A model generated the notes under the pieces. It had not been told where the DNA came from, searched no databases, and saw nothing but the letters and a program-made list of their open reading frames with translations. The translations under genes were made by a program, and so were the position numbers. A DNA stretch of 64,000 nt, taken from NCBI GenBank assembly GCA_038228295.1, contig JBBRPH010000003.1:1-64000 (forward strand), given 5' to 3'. The DNA comes from JAICKM01 sp038228295. Its GTDB lineage: Bacteria > Chloroflexota > Chloroflexia > QHBQ01 > JAICKM01. This document shows, piece by piece, positions 7,819-17,525 of the stretch. The first letter of the stretch is position 1. Every line of letters begins with the position of its first letter.

Positions 7819-9078
7819 CTACACCTGCTGATGTATTAGTGACTGCCCTTGCAGAAGGTCCCGGCGAGTTACAATGACGACCGCGATCAATAACGTGATG
7901 TAGATGGGGCCGGGTTGAATAGGGGTGATCTGTTCAGGCCAGAATTGAACGATAAACGCCACCGCCGGTCCCGCTCCTAGCAGCCACTGTAGGACCGGCC
8001 GCGGATTCGCTCGCCAAAGAATAAAGCCGGCGGGTAGTGCTAGGACCGCATCGTGTAGATAGAGATGGGGGCTAACCAGCAGTCCGAGCAAAATCGCCAA
8101 AGCGAACGGTATTTCCCATGCAGCTACTGCCGGGGTAAGTTGGCGCGGGGATCGATTGGGACGGTTGGATCGCCGGCAGACAACCACGAGTAGTCCGACG
8201 CTGAAGATATCCAGCAGGAGCAGCAATCCCAGCGCCGGGGAACTGCTGTTGGTTCCCAATAACGTGTAGACTAGCGCACGCCAGTTATGCATGGCGCTTG
8301 GGTAATTGCCTAGCGTCACGCCCTGACGGGTGAATTCCGCGAGCAGCGCGATGTAGCTAGGCAACCAGTTGCCTAACACGGTGAAGGAGAGCACCATCAG
8401 CCCTAGTAAGCCCAGACTAAAGACGGTGAGGAGCCGCCGGCAGCGCCACAACAGCAGGGCCATTAACGGCAAGAGGATCAAATGCGGCTTGATCAGCCCC
8501 AGTAGCAACCAAGCTCCGGCCTGCCCTTGCCGGCCCGCACGGAGCGCTATAACCGTCTCAACCAAGCCGAGGAGGGGCAGCAATTGAAACTGCCCATGCA
8601 GCAATCCCAGCAGAAGCGGCATGAACGATGCACTTGCGAAAAACAGCGCCACGCCCTCACCTGATCCGCGTGCCGTGGTCAGCACTAGGCGCGCCACAGC
8701 CCAACCAGCGGCAAGCAGATTGCACCCGCCCCATAGCACGAAGGCCGTCCCATAAGGCAGGGCCGCCAACGGCGCGAGTGCCACCGCGACATAGCCGGGA
8801 TAGGTATAAGGCAGCAACAGAGAACGGGTGTAAGGTGCAATAGCGGCCGTCGTGAGTTGCCGCTGCAGAGTCAGATCGTATAGCTGCGTTCCCTGTCCTG
8901 CTAGTACAGCTTTCGCACCAATATACACATTGAGAAAGTCGTAGCGATAGGCGTAACCCAGCACACTGGTCTGCCTCGCCGCATAGAGTGACCAACCTAG
9001 CACTACTAGCGTGAACAAACTTCCGTAGACGATCCAGGCCAAGTATAGCGGCCAATGCCTATGGCTATGTTGTGTCAT
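7819..9078 (-). CDS. GT87-family (DUF2029) polyprenol-sugar glycosyltransferase, integral membrane
   Basis: This 419-aa, very hydrophobic protein probably has 9-11 membrane spans. The outer loop after span 1 carries YRYDFLNVYIGAKAVLAGQG then QLYD, the Asp-containing signature of GT87 mannosyltransferases, which use polyprenyl-phosphate mannose outside the membrane. Later features such as LLLGLIKPHLILLPL and LLGLLVSPHLYLHDAVL match the family's conserved spans. The acceptor cannot be inferred; lipoglycan or exopolysaccharide mannosylation is typical. A consensus extended -10 ends 6 nt before the ATG, so the mRNA should be leaderless. The GNAT gene follows 92 nt downstream and may be cotranscribed. 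Confidence 0.85.
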   Translation of the reverse strand: MTQHSHRHWPLYLAWIVYGSLFTLVVLGWSLYAARQTSVLGYAYRYDFLNVYIGAKAVLAGQGTQLYDLTLQRQLTTAAIAPYTRSLLLPYTYPGYVAVALAPLAALPYGTAFVLWGGCNLLAAGWAVARLVLTTARGSGEGVALFFASASFMPLLLGLLHGQFQLLPLLGLVETVIALRAGRQGQAGAWLLLGLIKPHLILLPLMALLLWRCRRLLTVFSLGLLGLMVLSFTVLGNWLPSYIALLAEFTRQGVTLGNYPSAMHNWRALVYTLLGTNSSSPALGLLLLLDIFSVGLLVVVCRRSNRPNRSPRQLTPAVAAWEIPFALAILLGLLVSPHLYLHDAVLALPAGFILWRANPRPVLQWLLGAGPAVAFIVQFWPEQITPIQPGPIYITLLIAVVIVTRRDLLQGQSLIHQQV

Positions 9079-9084
9079 GCGTGC

Positions 9085-9093
9085 ATTATAACA
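9085..9093 (-). promoter_or_regulatory. Extended -10 promoter giving a leaderless GT87 mRNA
   Basis: TGTTATAAT on the minus strand is a perfect extended -10 element (TGnTATAAT). It ends only 6 nt before the GT87 ATG at 9078, so transcription should begin at or next to the start codon. No clear -35 and no Shine-Dalgarno are visible. Confidence 0.65.
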
Positions 9094-9428
9094 GATGCCG
9101 CTTTAGCGCAGGCATAAGCCATTATAATAGCCGAGGGTTTGTGGATCATTTGCGTTTCCGTAGTGTTGCCCTACCAAACCACTATATTCTTGTGGTACCG
9201 TAAGAGCGAGGTGCTAGACGCCGCGCCCCAGACCTTATGCCGATCCAATGCAGGCGGCGGAGTTCGTGCCGGTGCTACGCCGCGACGTGCCCTTAGTGAC
9301 CTCCCGCCCCGCGCTGGAGCGATCGGGTAAACTCACGGCTAACCAAAAGCAATGCTTCGTGACCGTGCCGGACATGAGACCTGCAGCGGCGGGCGGGGCC
9401 GACCCGTTGTTGGTGTGATAGGTAGGGC
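9094..9428. other. Intergenic region without recognised gene
   Basis: It separates the divergently read flank of GT87 from the 3' end of the first MCP gene. A plus-strand open frame of about 60 codons (9227-9418) has no start signal and no family likeness that I recognise. It could be a decayed remnant. Confidence 0.4.
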
Positions 9429-11018
9429 TTATGAACCGCTCTCCGCCGAAGCTGAGGGGAGCCGCAGATGCACGTCCGCAACCTGCGGCAGGGATTCGGG
9501 CAGCGGCCCCGCCGCCTGCCGACCGGTGTCCAACTCGGTAGCCAAGCGGCTAAGGCGCGCGGCGGCAGCGGCCACGCGGGTGCTGCCTTGGGCTAGGTTG
9601 CCGACTGAGTCGACGAACGTGCGTATGGTCAGCAACACTTGAGCGGACGCCATTTGCTGCTGGTCGGTGCCCTGCGCGATTTGGCCGGCCAGCGCGCTGG
9701 CCTGGCCGGCGCGCTCGTGGATGCGCTGGTGCGCTTGGCGAGTCTGCGTCATCTGCGCGAGCGCTGTTGTGGCTGCCTGTTGCCCCGCTCGTGTGCCGGC
9801 GAGCGCGCTGGCGGTTACGGCCTGGATGACGGTGACTTGGCCTTGCACCAGTTCGCTGGCCTGCCGTGCGCGGTCGGCCAGTTCCTGCACCTCGCGCGCG
9901 ACGACGCCGAAGCGCGCCCCATACGCACCCGCGCCGGCGGCTTCGATGGCCGCGTTGAGCGCTAAGAGGTGGATGCTGTCGGCGATGTCGCTCAAGACAT
10001 CAGCGACCTGACCGATTTGGCCGACTTGATCGGCCGCGACTTCCATACGTTCTCCGTTGACCACACCCTGGGCGCTCAGCGCGGCTACACCGGCACTTGT
10101 CGCGTCGAGGCTGGTCTGCCCCTGCTCCACGCTCGTCAGCACTCCAGCGACTATGGTGCTGACCTCGGCGGCCGAGCGGGCCATCTCACGAGCAGTGGCC
10201 GCCAGTTCTTCGATAGTGACGCTGACTTCTTGGAGTGTCACCTCCTGCTGCACCAGAGCGCTGCTTTGCGTCTGAGCGGTGCCCACCAACTCAGCGGCCT
10301 GCACGCGCACCGTAGCGGCTAGGTGCGCCTCGCGGCTACGCTGCGTGGCATCGGCCCGCGCCTCCGCGACATCGGTGGCTTGGTGCCGAGTGGCGGTCAA
10401 GGCGGTGGCGACCGAGCGCTCGAACATAAACGACAAGAACGCCATCAGGAAGAGGTAGACACCAAGGTCACCCAGCGCCACATACCAGGCCGTGGGCACT
10501 ACCGGCAGCAACTGACCCGTCGCGCTGAGGGTAAAGGTTGTCGCCCCATAAGGTAGCAAGCGCCAGACGAGGGCAAAGACAGCTAGTGTCAGGCCGGCGA
10601 ACAAGAACGGTGCTCGTGGCCCGGCCGTTAGCCCGGCGACAATGATCGGAATGACGAAGAGATAGGGGATAAAGACAAAGGCCTTCGTGATCGTGCCCTG
10701 GCTCAACATGATCAGGGTTAGCGAACCCCAAAGGGTGCCCAGATACAGATAGGCACCCCCGGTGGGGTGTCCGCTCCGACTCAGTTGTAGGGCACCCCCT
10801 ACCAGGACCAGGGCAGCCAGGGTGATAGCGACTTCGCGGAGCGCACCCTGCAACAGAGGAAACAGCAGAAACAACAGCGTCAGGAGCGTCGTCCCAGCGA
10901 TAAGCACATTCAACAATTGGCCCCGGCGCACGGCATCGGTATCGGCGGACTCAACATGAGTCAACCAATGGTAGACGGATTGCAGTAGTGTCCGGCGCCC
11001 AGACAGTCTCTTTGACAC
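9429..11018 (-). CDS. Membrane-anchored methyl-accepting chemotaxis-type signalling protein, no HAMP seen
   Basis: Residues ~30-200 form about six membrane spans with short loops, a 6TM sensor rather than an outer ligand domain. A linker of ~40 residues rich in Ala and Arg leads into an MCP signalling coiled coil (~240-515). The hairpin tip reads LLALNAAIEAAGAGAYGARF then GVVAREVQELADRAR. This matches the MCP core except that the usual EAARAGE is EAAGAGA. It probably signals through a CheA/CheW pathway, but none is encoded in this window. The GTG start at 11018 is supported by AAGGAG 8 nt upstream. A 16-bp palindrome lies at 11058-11073 in the 5' region. Confidence 0.85.
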   Translation of the reverse strand: MSKRLSGRRTLLQSVYHWLTHVESADTDAVRRGQLLNVLIAGTTLLTLLFLLFPLLQGALREVAITLAALVLVGGALQLSRSGHPTGGAYLYLGTLWGSLTLIMLSQGTITKAFVFIPYLFVIPIIVAGLTAGPRAPFLFAGLTLAVFALVWRLLPYGATTFTLSATGQLLPVVPTAWYVALGDLGVYLFLMAFLSFMFERSVATALTATRHQATDVAEARADATQRSREAHLAATVRVQAAELVGTAQTQSSALVQQEVTLQEVSVTIEELAATAREMARSAAEVSTIVAGVLTSVEQGQTSLDATSAGVAALSAQGVVNGERMEVAADQVGQIGQVADVLSDIADSIHLLALNAAIEAAGAGAYGARFGVVAREVQELADRARQASELVQGQVTVIQAVTASALAGTRAGQQAATTALAQMTQTRQAHQRIHERAGQASALAGQIAQGTDQQQMASAQVLLTIRTFVDSVGNLAQGSTRVAAAAARLSRLATELDTGRQAAGPLPESLPQVADVHLRLPSASAESGS

Positions 11019-11057
11019 AGTAATCTCCTTCGCCGCCTAAGCAAAATGAAACCGCAT

Positions 11058-11073
11058 GAATACCGAGGTATTC
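11058..11073. promoter_or_regulatory. 16-bp palindrome upstream of MCP gene
   Basis: GAATACCGAGGTATTC has perfect 7-nt arms around 2 nt. It lies about 40 nt before the GTG start, a place typical for an operator. No regulator can be assigned. Confidence 0.45.
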
Positions 11074-11675
11074 ACCGGACCATAGCATAGCGGGGCGGGG
11101 CGCTCTTCTCAACGTCCGACGGAACAGGGCCAAGTGGCGGCAATGGAGTGCGCTGGACCTGGTCGGCAGTCGCTATACGGCTCCCTGATCTCTGCACCAC
11201 CAGCGCCGTGCGGCGGCTTCGGCTGGGTCGCCAACGACCCGGCGCGATTCAAAGGCGGATCATCCCTGCCTTCACAGCAGCGCTACTCCTCTGTCACCAT
11301 CCTACAGCACGAGGGGCCTTACTAACGGATTCACATAACTTCGTATTTTCATTGTAAGTTGATGGCGTATTATACTATTAACGACGTAGTGATAGCAACC
11401 TGGATCAGATAGGCAACTGATCATCGGCGGCGGTATAGTAGCCGATGCGTGACCCACCGGCCGCCACGGGCTCTCTACGGAACGATACGTTGCGGGTGTA
11501 GCTGCCTATCATACCCGTTTCAGGCAGATACGGTGCAGGTTTCGGGCGCGTCGCGTATACTAGACTACGGGTGGGAATCGCCGGATCCCTGCGCTAGCTT
11601 GGATTTACGGAAGGGCATCGGCGATGTGGGTCCCCCTAGATTATCGTGCGCAGATCGTGGGGCGTTCGGCGCGGG
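11074..11675. other. Intergenic region without recognised gene
   Basis: Only short open frames without family likeness occur here. A plus-strand TATTATACT at about 11368-11376 could be a -10 box, but no gene follows closely. Confidence 0.4.
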
Positions 11676-11678
11676 TGA

Positions 11679-11903
11679 GAATGGCGCACGGCTCGGCCTC
11701 CGTTCGGCGCAGTGGGCCGCTATGACGGCGATCATCTGTTTGTTCTGCTCGTAGACGATGCGCTCTATGGCAAAGTGGACGCCCGCAACCGGCTCGACCA
11801 TGAGGCGGCGGGAATCCGGCCGTTTATCGCGCCGTGGAGGCGGCCGGCCCCGCGCTATTATGCCGCGCCGGCCGCTGTGCCGGGAGTATGGACCCATCGT
11901 TAG
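11679..11903 (+). pseudogene. TfoX N-terminal domain fragment
   Basis: The translation ARPPFGAVGRYDGDHLFVLL continues into VDDALYGKVDARNRLDHEAA and PRYYAAPAAV. This resembles the TfoX_N domain (family pattern F-G-x-x-G-x-Y then L-Y-x-K-x-D-x-x-x-R). The frame is closed by a TGA at 11676, so the first ~20 residues of the domain are missing, and it stops early at 11901. No start codon with a ribosome site is present. I read it as a decayed remnant. Family recognition is by eye. Confidence 0.5.
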
Positions 11904-11922
11904 GATCGGGGAGGTGTGGATC

Positions 11923-12162
11923 ATGAACATCGTGGCACAGATTAACTGGGATTGGCTGTTTGTCGGCGCGACGCTGTTGGCTCTGCTGGGCGTGGGGTAT
12001 TTACATGCCGTGACGGAAAACCGCAGCGGTCGGCACGGGTGCGCCACGGGCGTGATCGTCATTTGTATCTTGGTAATGGCCGCTATGTACATCTATTACA
12101 ATGGCCTACACATCAGCGGAACCTTGCCGACGATCAATGTGCCGCCGCATCCGACCCCGTAA
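11923..12162 (+). CDS. Small two-span membrane protein, unknown function
   Basis: This is a 79-aa protein. Span 1 is about residues 10-27 (LFVGATLLALLGVGYL) and span 2 about 43-59 (GVIVICILVMAAMYIYY), joined by a short polar loop with TENRSGRHG and followed by a Pro-rich tail. The ATG at 11923 has GGGGAGG about 9 nt upstream. The frame is open further upstream, but that part overlaps the TfoX remnant and looks non-coding. No family is recognised. Confidence 0.65.
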   Translation: MNIVAQINWDWLFVGATLLALLGVGYLHAVTENRSGRHGCATGVIVICILVMAAMYIYYNGLHISGTLPTINVPPHPTP

Positions 12163-12358
12163 GCCGTCGGATGCGCGCGGGGTGTCAGGGTCGCGGACTA
12201 GCTCCGTAGTTGATGGGGTGGATTTCCGCAGTGGTCTTGCGCCGGCTCCCCGTTAGCTGGTACTGGACCTGCTTGCGTGGAACTATAGGCTGGAGGGTCG
12301 TCTGTCTTGTCTGGGCTAACGCGGAGCGCCCGATCCTGATTTCACAGTAAGGATCGCT

Positions 12359-13429
12359 ATGGAAATTGGAGTGTACAGCTTCGGTGAGGTTCCCGACGGC
12401 ACGGCTAGCCACGCGGCTCAGCGATTGCGTGATCTCCTCGAGGAGATCGAACTGGCGGATCAAGTAGGGTTGGATGTTTTCGGCGTGGGAGAGCACCATC
12501 GTGCGGACTATGCGGTGTCCGCTCCGGCCGTGGTCCTCGCGGCGGCGGCGGCCCGCACTCAGCGCATTCGCTTGACCAGCGCCGTCAGTGTGCTCAGTTC
12601 CGCCGACCCGGTGCGCGTCTTCCAGGATTTCGCCACGTTGGACCTGCTGTCTGAAGGTCGGGCGGAGATCATGCCGGGGCGGGGCTCCTTTATCGAGTCC
12701 TTCCCGCTGTTCGGCTACGACCTAGCGGACTACGACACCCTGTTCGCGGCCAAGCTCGATCTACTGCTACAGATCCGGGCCGCCACGCACGTCACCTGGA
12801 CCGGCCCGCACCGCCCGGCCCTGGACAACCGTGGGATTTATCCGCGCCCGTTGCAGACCCCTTTGCCGGTGTGGATCGCGGTAGGCGGTACGCCACAATC
12901 GGTGGTGCGGGCCGCCACGCTCGGTCTGCCCATGGCGCTGGCGATCATCGGTGGGGCTCCCGACCGCTTCGCGCCGCTCGTTGCGCTCTACCGACAGGCC
13001 GCACACGAGGCAGGCCACGACCCGGCGCACCTCGCGGTAGGCATTAACTCCCATACGTATATCGCGGATACGCCGGAGCAGGCCCGCGACGAGTTCTACC
13101 CTTCCTACGCTGCGGCGATGACGCGCATCGGGCGGGAACGCGGCTGGCCGGCCGTGACGCGGGCACAGTACACGGCTCATTGCGGGCCGCGCGGGGCGTT
13201 GCTGGTCGGTAGCCCGGCCGAGGTGGTGGCGAAGATCCTGTACGAGCATACCTTGTTCGGCCACCAGCGGTTCCTGGCCCAGGTTAGCGTCGGCCCGCTG
13301 CCGCACGCTCAGGTACTGCGGGCCATCGAATTGCTCGGCACGGTCGTCGCCCCCGCTGTGCGGGCGGCGCTCGGCGACGGCTCAGCCGGGAGTAGCGCCC
13401 CGGCGAACGATTCCCACCGAGGCGGCTGA
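12359..13429 (+). CDS. LLM-class flavin/F420-dependent oxidoreductase (luciferase-like)
   Basis: This 356-aa luciferase-like monooxygenase-fold protein starts MEIGVYSFGEVPDG. It carries the family features DVFGVGEHH (a metal- and flavin-site region), RIRLTSAVSVLSSADPVRVFQDFATLDLLS, RAEIMPGRGSFIES and a C-terminal region with GSPAEVVAKIL. The type resembles the group that oxidises or reduces small organic substrates with FMN or F420; substrate and cofactor cannot be decided. AAGGA precedes the ATG. It stands alone, with no operon partner on its strand. Three LLM genes lie within 9 kb, one of them broken. Confidence 0.88.
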   Translation: MEIGVYSFGEVPDGTASHAAQRLRDLLEEIELADQVGLDVFGVGEHHRADYAVSAPAVVLAAAAARTQRIRLTSAVSVLSSADPVRVFQDFATLDLLSEGRAEIMPGRGSFIESFPLFGYDLADYDTLFAAKLDLLLQIRAATHVTWTGPHRPALDNRGIYPRPLQTPLPVWIAVGGTPQSVVRAATLGLPMALAIIGGAPDRFAPLVALYRQAAHEAGHDPAHLAVGINSHTYIADTPEQARDEFYPSYAAAMTRIGRERGWPAVTRAQYTAHCGPRGALLVGSPAEVVAKILYEHTLFGHQRFLAQVSVGPLPHAQVLRAIELLGTVVAPAVRAALGDGSAGSSAPANDSHRGG

Positions 13430-13589
13430 TTGGCAGCAGAAAAGGGCACAGCGCCGGCGGGAGCCTGGTTGCTAGGGGTGGGCGGTTCATTCGAGCGGGC
13501 CGTCCTTGCTGAATAGAGCTTACGACCACCATTAAGGCGCGGTACGCCGGCTCAAGCGACCGCCATCCAGTCGAATACTAGAGCAGGGT

Positions 13590-14634
13590 TTATGGAGCCG
13601 TCCGGAGCGCCTGCGGCGTTAGTGGCCCAGACGTGGCGCGTGTGGGGTCGGCCACGCGGAGTAGGCAAGGGATAATCTGCGCCATGGCCGCCCAGGAGAG
13701 GGGCCGGTTTCGGCTGGAGCCGGAACCGGTGGGGGTGAGTGCTGCCTCCGTAGGAGGCGGAAGAAACGTCATCAGCAAGCGGCCCAGCACATACGCCTCG
13801 GTCCGATGAGTAGCTGTGTCGCCGGTTTGCCCCCGATCGAGCAGGAATTCAATATCGCCCACGAGCCCTGCGTCGGCGGCAGCGGAGGCCCAGCATCCAC
13901 CCCAGGCGGCGGTGCGGACCGCGCCCGCTGCCAGATCTGCCGCGCCGGGCACGAGATCCAGCCGGGCCGCGTGGTGAAAAAAGTAACCGATGCAGGCCGC
14001 CCCGTGTTCCCAACCCGGCGGACCGGGTGGCTGGTCCGGTCCCATCGGCCAGACCCAGGCCCGGCTATCCGCTTGCGCGGGCCGGGCTAACTGGGCGAGC
14101 CAACGGGCCGCCGCGCCTGCCACTCGGCGGAAGAGGGCGACACCGGTCACTGCATATAGGTCCAGCAACCCCGCCGCGATGCCGGCAGCGCCCTGGCCGT
14201 ATCCGCTGCGGGTTCCACCTCCGAAATCGCTCGGTAGCAACCAATAGCACTGATCCCGCGCGACCGTCACAGCCGTCGCGCACAGGTGCTTCCCTGCGGT
14301 GTAGGCCGCCTGTAGTTGATCCGGCGCACCGGTGGCTTCCCAGAGGCGTAGCTGTAAATATAGCCGGCCGGCCGTGCCGTGCATCACACCTGGGGCGCTG
14401 AAGGGTTGGGTCGCTACCCACTGTGCACGCGCGGTGGGTGCCGCGATCAGTGCTGCGTCACCGAGCCGCTGCCCGGCCTGGAGCAACGCCAGACCCACGC
14501 CCGCCTCACCCACCCAGAGGCCCGGTAACGACCGCCCCGCCGGTTGGGGGCCGTGGCACAACCATGCGCACCCCGCCGTCAGCACCGGCGCGAAGTCGGT
14601 CACGCCGGCGGCCGGTAAAGCCGTCAAGGCCCAT
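13590..14634 (-). pseudogene. LanC-like cyclase domain protein without zinc ligands, 5' truncated
   Basis: About 345 codons show the double-barrel repeats of lanthionine synthetase C domains: LPGLWVGEAGVGLALL, GVMHGTAGRLYLQL, SGYGQGAAGIAAGLLDLYAV, GWEHGAACIGYFFHHAAR and DAGLVGDIEFLLD. The zinc ligands expected in the last two motifs (WCHG and CHG) are replaced by Glu and by Val-Gly, as in zinc-less class III-type cyclases or a dead copy. The first possible start is a TTG at 14627. The domain-like frame continues about 15 codons upstream with no start, until it meets an unrelated fragment, so the 5' end was probably lost. No lanthipeptide precursor or dehydratase is nearby. Confidence 0.55.
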
Positions 14635-14643
14635 AGCGGCGCG

Positions 14644-15301
14644 CAACAATGCTCACCCTGAAGCCGTGCGACTGTTCAGGGATGCGCTGACACTGCTGGC
14701 CCAATTACCCGCCGACCCAGAACGCCATCAGCAGGAGTTGGCGATCCAATTGACGTTGGGTGGATCGTTGACGATTACCCATGGATTTGTCGGGGTGATG
14801 CTGGGCCGCACGACCGCCGCAATCCGGTTGGTCCTCAGCGGGTTATCGTTCGCGCAAATCCGGCATTATGTACCGCGAGTCGGCTGGCCGGGCACCGCCC
14901 ACCAGGTGCAGACCGCCGTGGCGTGTGCCGCCGCCTTCAGCGACTTCGTCTGGCTCCATCTCGATGTCGGTACGACTGTGGGGCCGCGGTTGGGCTTGGA
15001 ACATCACTTTTACGGAGCGGCCCAACCCTCCGACGAACCGCGTTGGACGGCCTTCCCGGCCCATTTGGTCGGGCAGGGGCAGTGTACGGCGGCCAAACAG
15101 CAGGCCCTGCTCGCCTATGTAGGCCGTACCCCGCTCGGACTGACCGCCCCGCGTTGGCCCGCCGACCTACGTCTAGCCGGCGACCTGTTCGGCCCGCTCG
15201 GCTTTACCGAGCAGGTACGGGCGCTACATAATATCAAGCTAGTCTATCATCCCCGCCGTGTGGCCGTCGCCAAAGCGTATCTTTCGCTGTATTATCAGTG
15301 A
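14644..15301 (+). pseudogene. Chimeric ORF: ATPase/TPR fragment joined to an unknown C-terminal domain
   Basis: The first ~45 codons (HPEAVRLFRDALTLLAQLPA and on to ITHGF) resemble the TPR part of large cyclase/STAND-ATPase proteins, where phrases like EALALLATLPE and RQQELALQLALG are common. From about 14790 the protein changes to a different, globular sequence with HLDVGTTVGPRLGLE, GQCTAAKQQALLAYVG and HNIKLVYHPRRVAVAKAYLS. I do not recognise that part with confidence; it has the look of an uncharacterised family. There is no start codon with a ribosome site at the fragment's beginning. It begins where the minus-strand LanC-like gene is truncated, which suggests a recombination junction near 14640. 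Confidence 0.5.
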
Positions 15302-15991
15302 TGCCAAGCACCTCACTCTTTAGCGCTAGATGGTCGGCGTGTAGCGGCAACCCGGCTTGCTCTGCGTAGCAGTAATACGGCTGCCCGCAGATACGTGAGG
15401 GCGCGGAGATGCACCTGTCGCCTCGGCCGGCGTAATCTAATTGCTGCTGCGCTGTGCTATTGCCGCGATCACCGCATAGTCCGCTGTGCTCACTTCCGGC
15501 AGCGGCCCCGCAGTAAGAGGGTCTTTAATTGCCGTCCCGTCGGACAATCTACTCGGCGGGGTGGCAGTTGCCCATGCAGCGGCATCTCTACCCCGCCTGT
15601 AACCGTGTCACGTAAGCGGCCACGGGTGCTGACGCCGCGATATTGGTGAAGATCGCGGCCCCAGTGGTGTGGATGGGCAGTACAGCGCCATGCGCCGGAG
15701 CCTGGCGGCGGTTCGTCTGTCTGAAATTGCCGAGGTGATCCAGCATGGACTGCTTCCGGCCCCCGTATAGCAGCCGGCGCCGAAGCGTGCAACGCACGGA
15801 CTAGCGCCAGGACCGGACGGGGACAATTGTCCCGCAGGGTCCCCTCAGGCAGGATGACGGCGCGGCCCCGCATTTGCACCCTGCTGAATGCGCCGTTTAC
15901 CCGACGCGCAGCCGCCGCACAGCCCCGTATAATAATCCTGCTGCGACTTGCTACCTGCAAGTTCTAACTATTAGCTTATCAAGGAGTTACC
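15302..15991. other. Intergenic region, no convincing gene; possible -10 box
   Basis: Several short open frames on both strands have no family likeness and no ribosome sites. TATAAT near 15930 on the plus strand could be the -10 of the following SLH gene. The rest may be decayed coding sequence. Confidence 0.4.
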
Positions 15992-17413
15992 ATGATCCCG
16001 TGCTATTGTGTATCGTCTACGTTAATCCGCCGCAGCGCCTGCGGGCTGCTGCTACTGCTCGGCCTGAGCCTGGTCGCCCTGCCCGGTCATGCCGCTGCGC
16101 GCCCGGCTACTCCGGCGGCGAGCGACCCGAAGATCGCCACGCCGCCCGCCCCCAAGATAACTTCGAAGTGCTCGTCGAGCAAATGGACTACAGCGGGTTG
16201 ACGGCCGCACAATCGACTAAGTATCAATCGGGGCCGTCCGGACAGGACACCCTCACCGCCGATGACTTTAGCGTGCCGAGCGGCCAAACCTGGACGATCC
16301 GGCAGGTGGAGGTGCAAGTCAAGTTGTACGGCGCCTCCACTGTCGATCCGGTCAATGTCTTTGTCTATAGCGATCTCTTCGGGACCCCCGACCAACTGCT
16401 CTACGGCCAAACCGCTATCGGGCCGATCACCCCGCCCAGCGATCCCCATGTCGTGGTGCCCCTGCCCAATCCACCCACGCTTACTGCCGGTCGCTATTGG
16501 TTCGCGATCCAGGCGAATTACTCCAACGCCGTACACGGCAATTGGGATTGGCGTAATCGCACCGTCGCCACCGGCACGCCGGCCCAGTTTATCAACCCCG
16601 GCGACGGCTGGAACACCGGCTGCACAGTTTGGAACGTGCGCTATACGTGTTTGTCGCAAGTGGGGTCACCGGATCAGCTGTTCCGCGTGCTCGGCAGCCG
16701 CATCCTACCCGCTACGAACACGCCGACGAACACGCAACACGCCGACGAACACGCCACCCGCTGGGGCCACCGCCACCCCCTGCCCCATCCACTTCAGCGA
16801 CGTGATCGACCCGAGCGCCTACTACTACGGGGGGGTCTACGTGCTGGCCTGCCGGGGTGTGATCTCCGGCTACGCCGACGGTACCTTCCAGCCGTTCCAC
16901 AACACCACGCGCGCGCAAATGACCAAAATCGTGACCCTGGCCTTCAACCTCCCACTCGTCCCCCCGCCGGCGGAGGGTACTTTTGCCGATGTAGCCCCCG
17001 GTAGCACCTTCTATCAACTGATCGAAACGGCGGCGGCGCACGGCATTGTCAGCGGCTACACTTGCAGCGGCAGCAATCCCCAGACGGGCCAACCCGAACC
17101 CTGTGACGGCGCGAGCCGGCCCTACTACCGGCCTAGCAACAACGTGACACGCAGCCAGTTGGCGAAGATCGTGGTTAGTGGTGCCGGCTGGTCGTTGCTA
17201 AACCCGGCGGCCGCGACGTTCAACGATGTCCCGGTCGGCAGCACCTTCTACAGTTTCATTGAGACGGCGGTGGCGCGGGGCATCATCAGTGGCTACGCCG
17301 ATGGGACCTACCGCCCCAACAACCCGGCGACGCGCGGCCAAATCGCCAAGATCGTCTACCTGGCACTGCCACCCGCCGCAGCGGGCGCTCAGGAACCGGC
17401 TCCGCGCAAATAG
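15992..17413 (+). pseudogene. Secreted S-layer-homology protein with two compensating frameshifts
   Basis: AAGGAG precedes an ATG that opens a clear signal peptide (SACGLLLLLGLSLVALPGHA). The reading frame changes near 16148-16165, at a run of five C, into a ~190-residue beta-rich domain (from NFEVLVEQMDYSG to SQVGSPDQLFRVLGSRI). It changes back near 16720-16745, inside a Thr/Asn/Pro linker made of AACACGCCGACG repeats. Three SLH repeats follow (FSDVIDPSAYYYGGVYVLA, FADVAPGSTFYQLIETAAA, FNDVPVGSTFYSFIETAVA) up to 17413. All parts are intact in sense. The gene may be phase-variable, mutated, or hit by sequencing errors at simple repeats. Confidence 0.75.
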
Positions 17414-17525
17414 TGGGATCGTCGGGCATAGGTGCGGCGGCGCTGCGCCTATAAGCGTGCTCCGCCGCTAAAACCTCCGATATGCGACCCAGATGGAAGC
17501 ATTAATAGAAAGAGGCAAAGGCACA

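Noticed and set aside
11565..12092. 175-codon minus-strand ORF
   Set aside because: It covers the TfoX remnant and the small two-span membrane gene, which has its own ribosome site; no family likeness.
15490..15960. 156-codon minus-strand ORF upstream of the SLH gene
   Set aside because: No start signal, composition-driven residues and no family likeness; recorded as intergenic.
16087..16659. 190-codon minus-strand ORF in the SLH gene
   Set aside because: The plus strand carries a signal peptide, a beta domain and SLH repeats; the antisense frame has no recognisable features.
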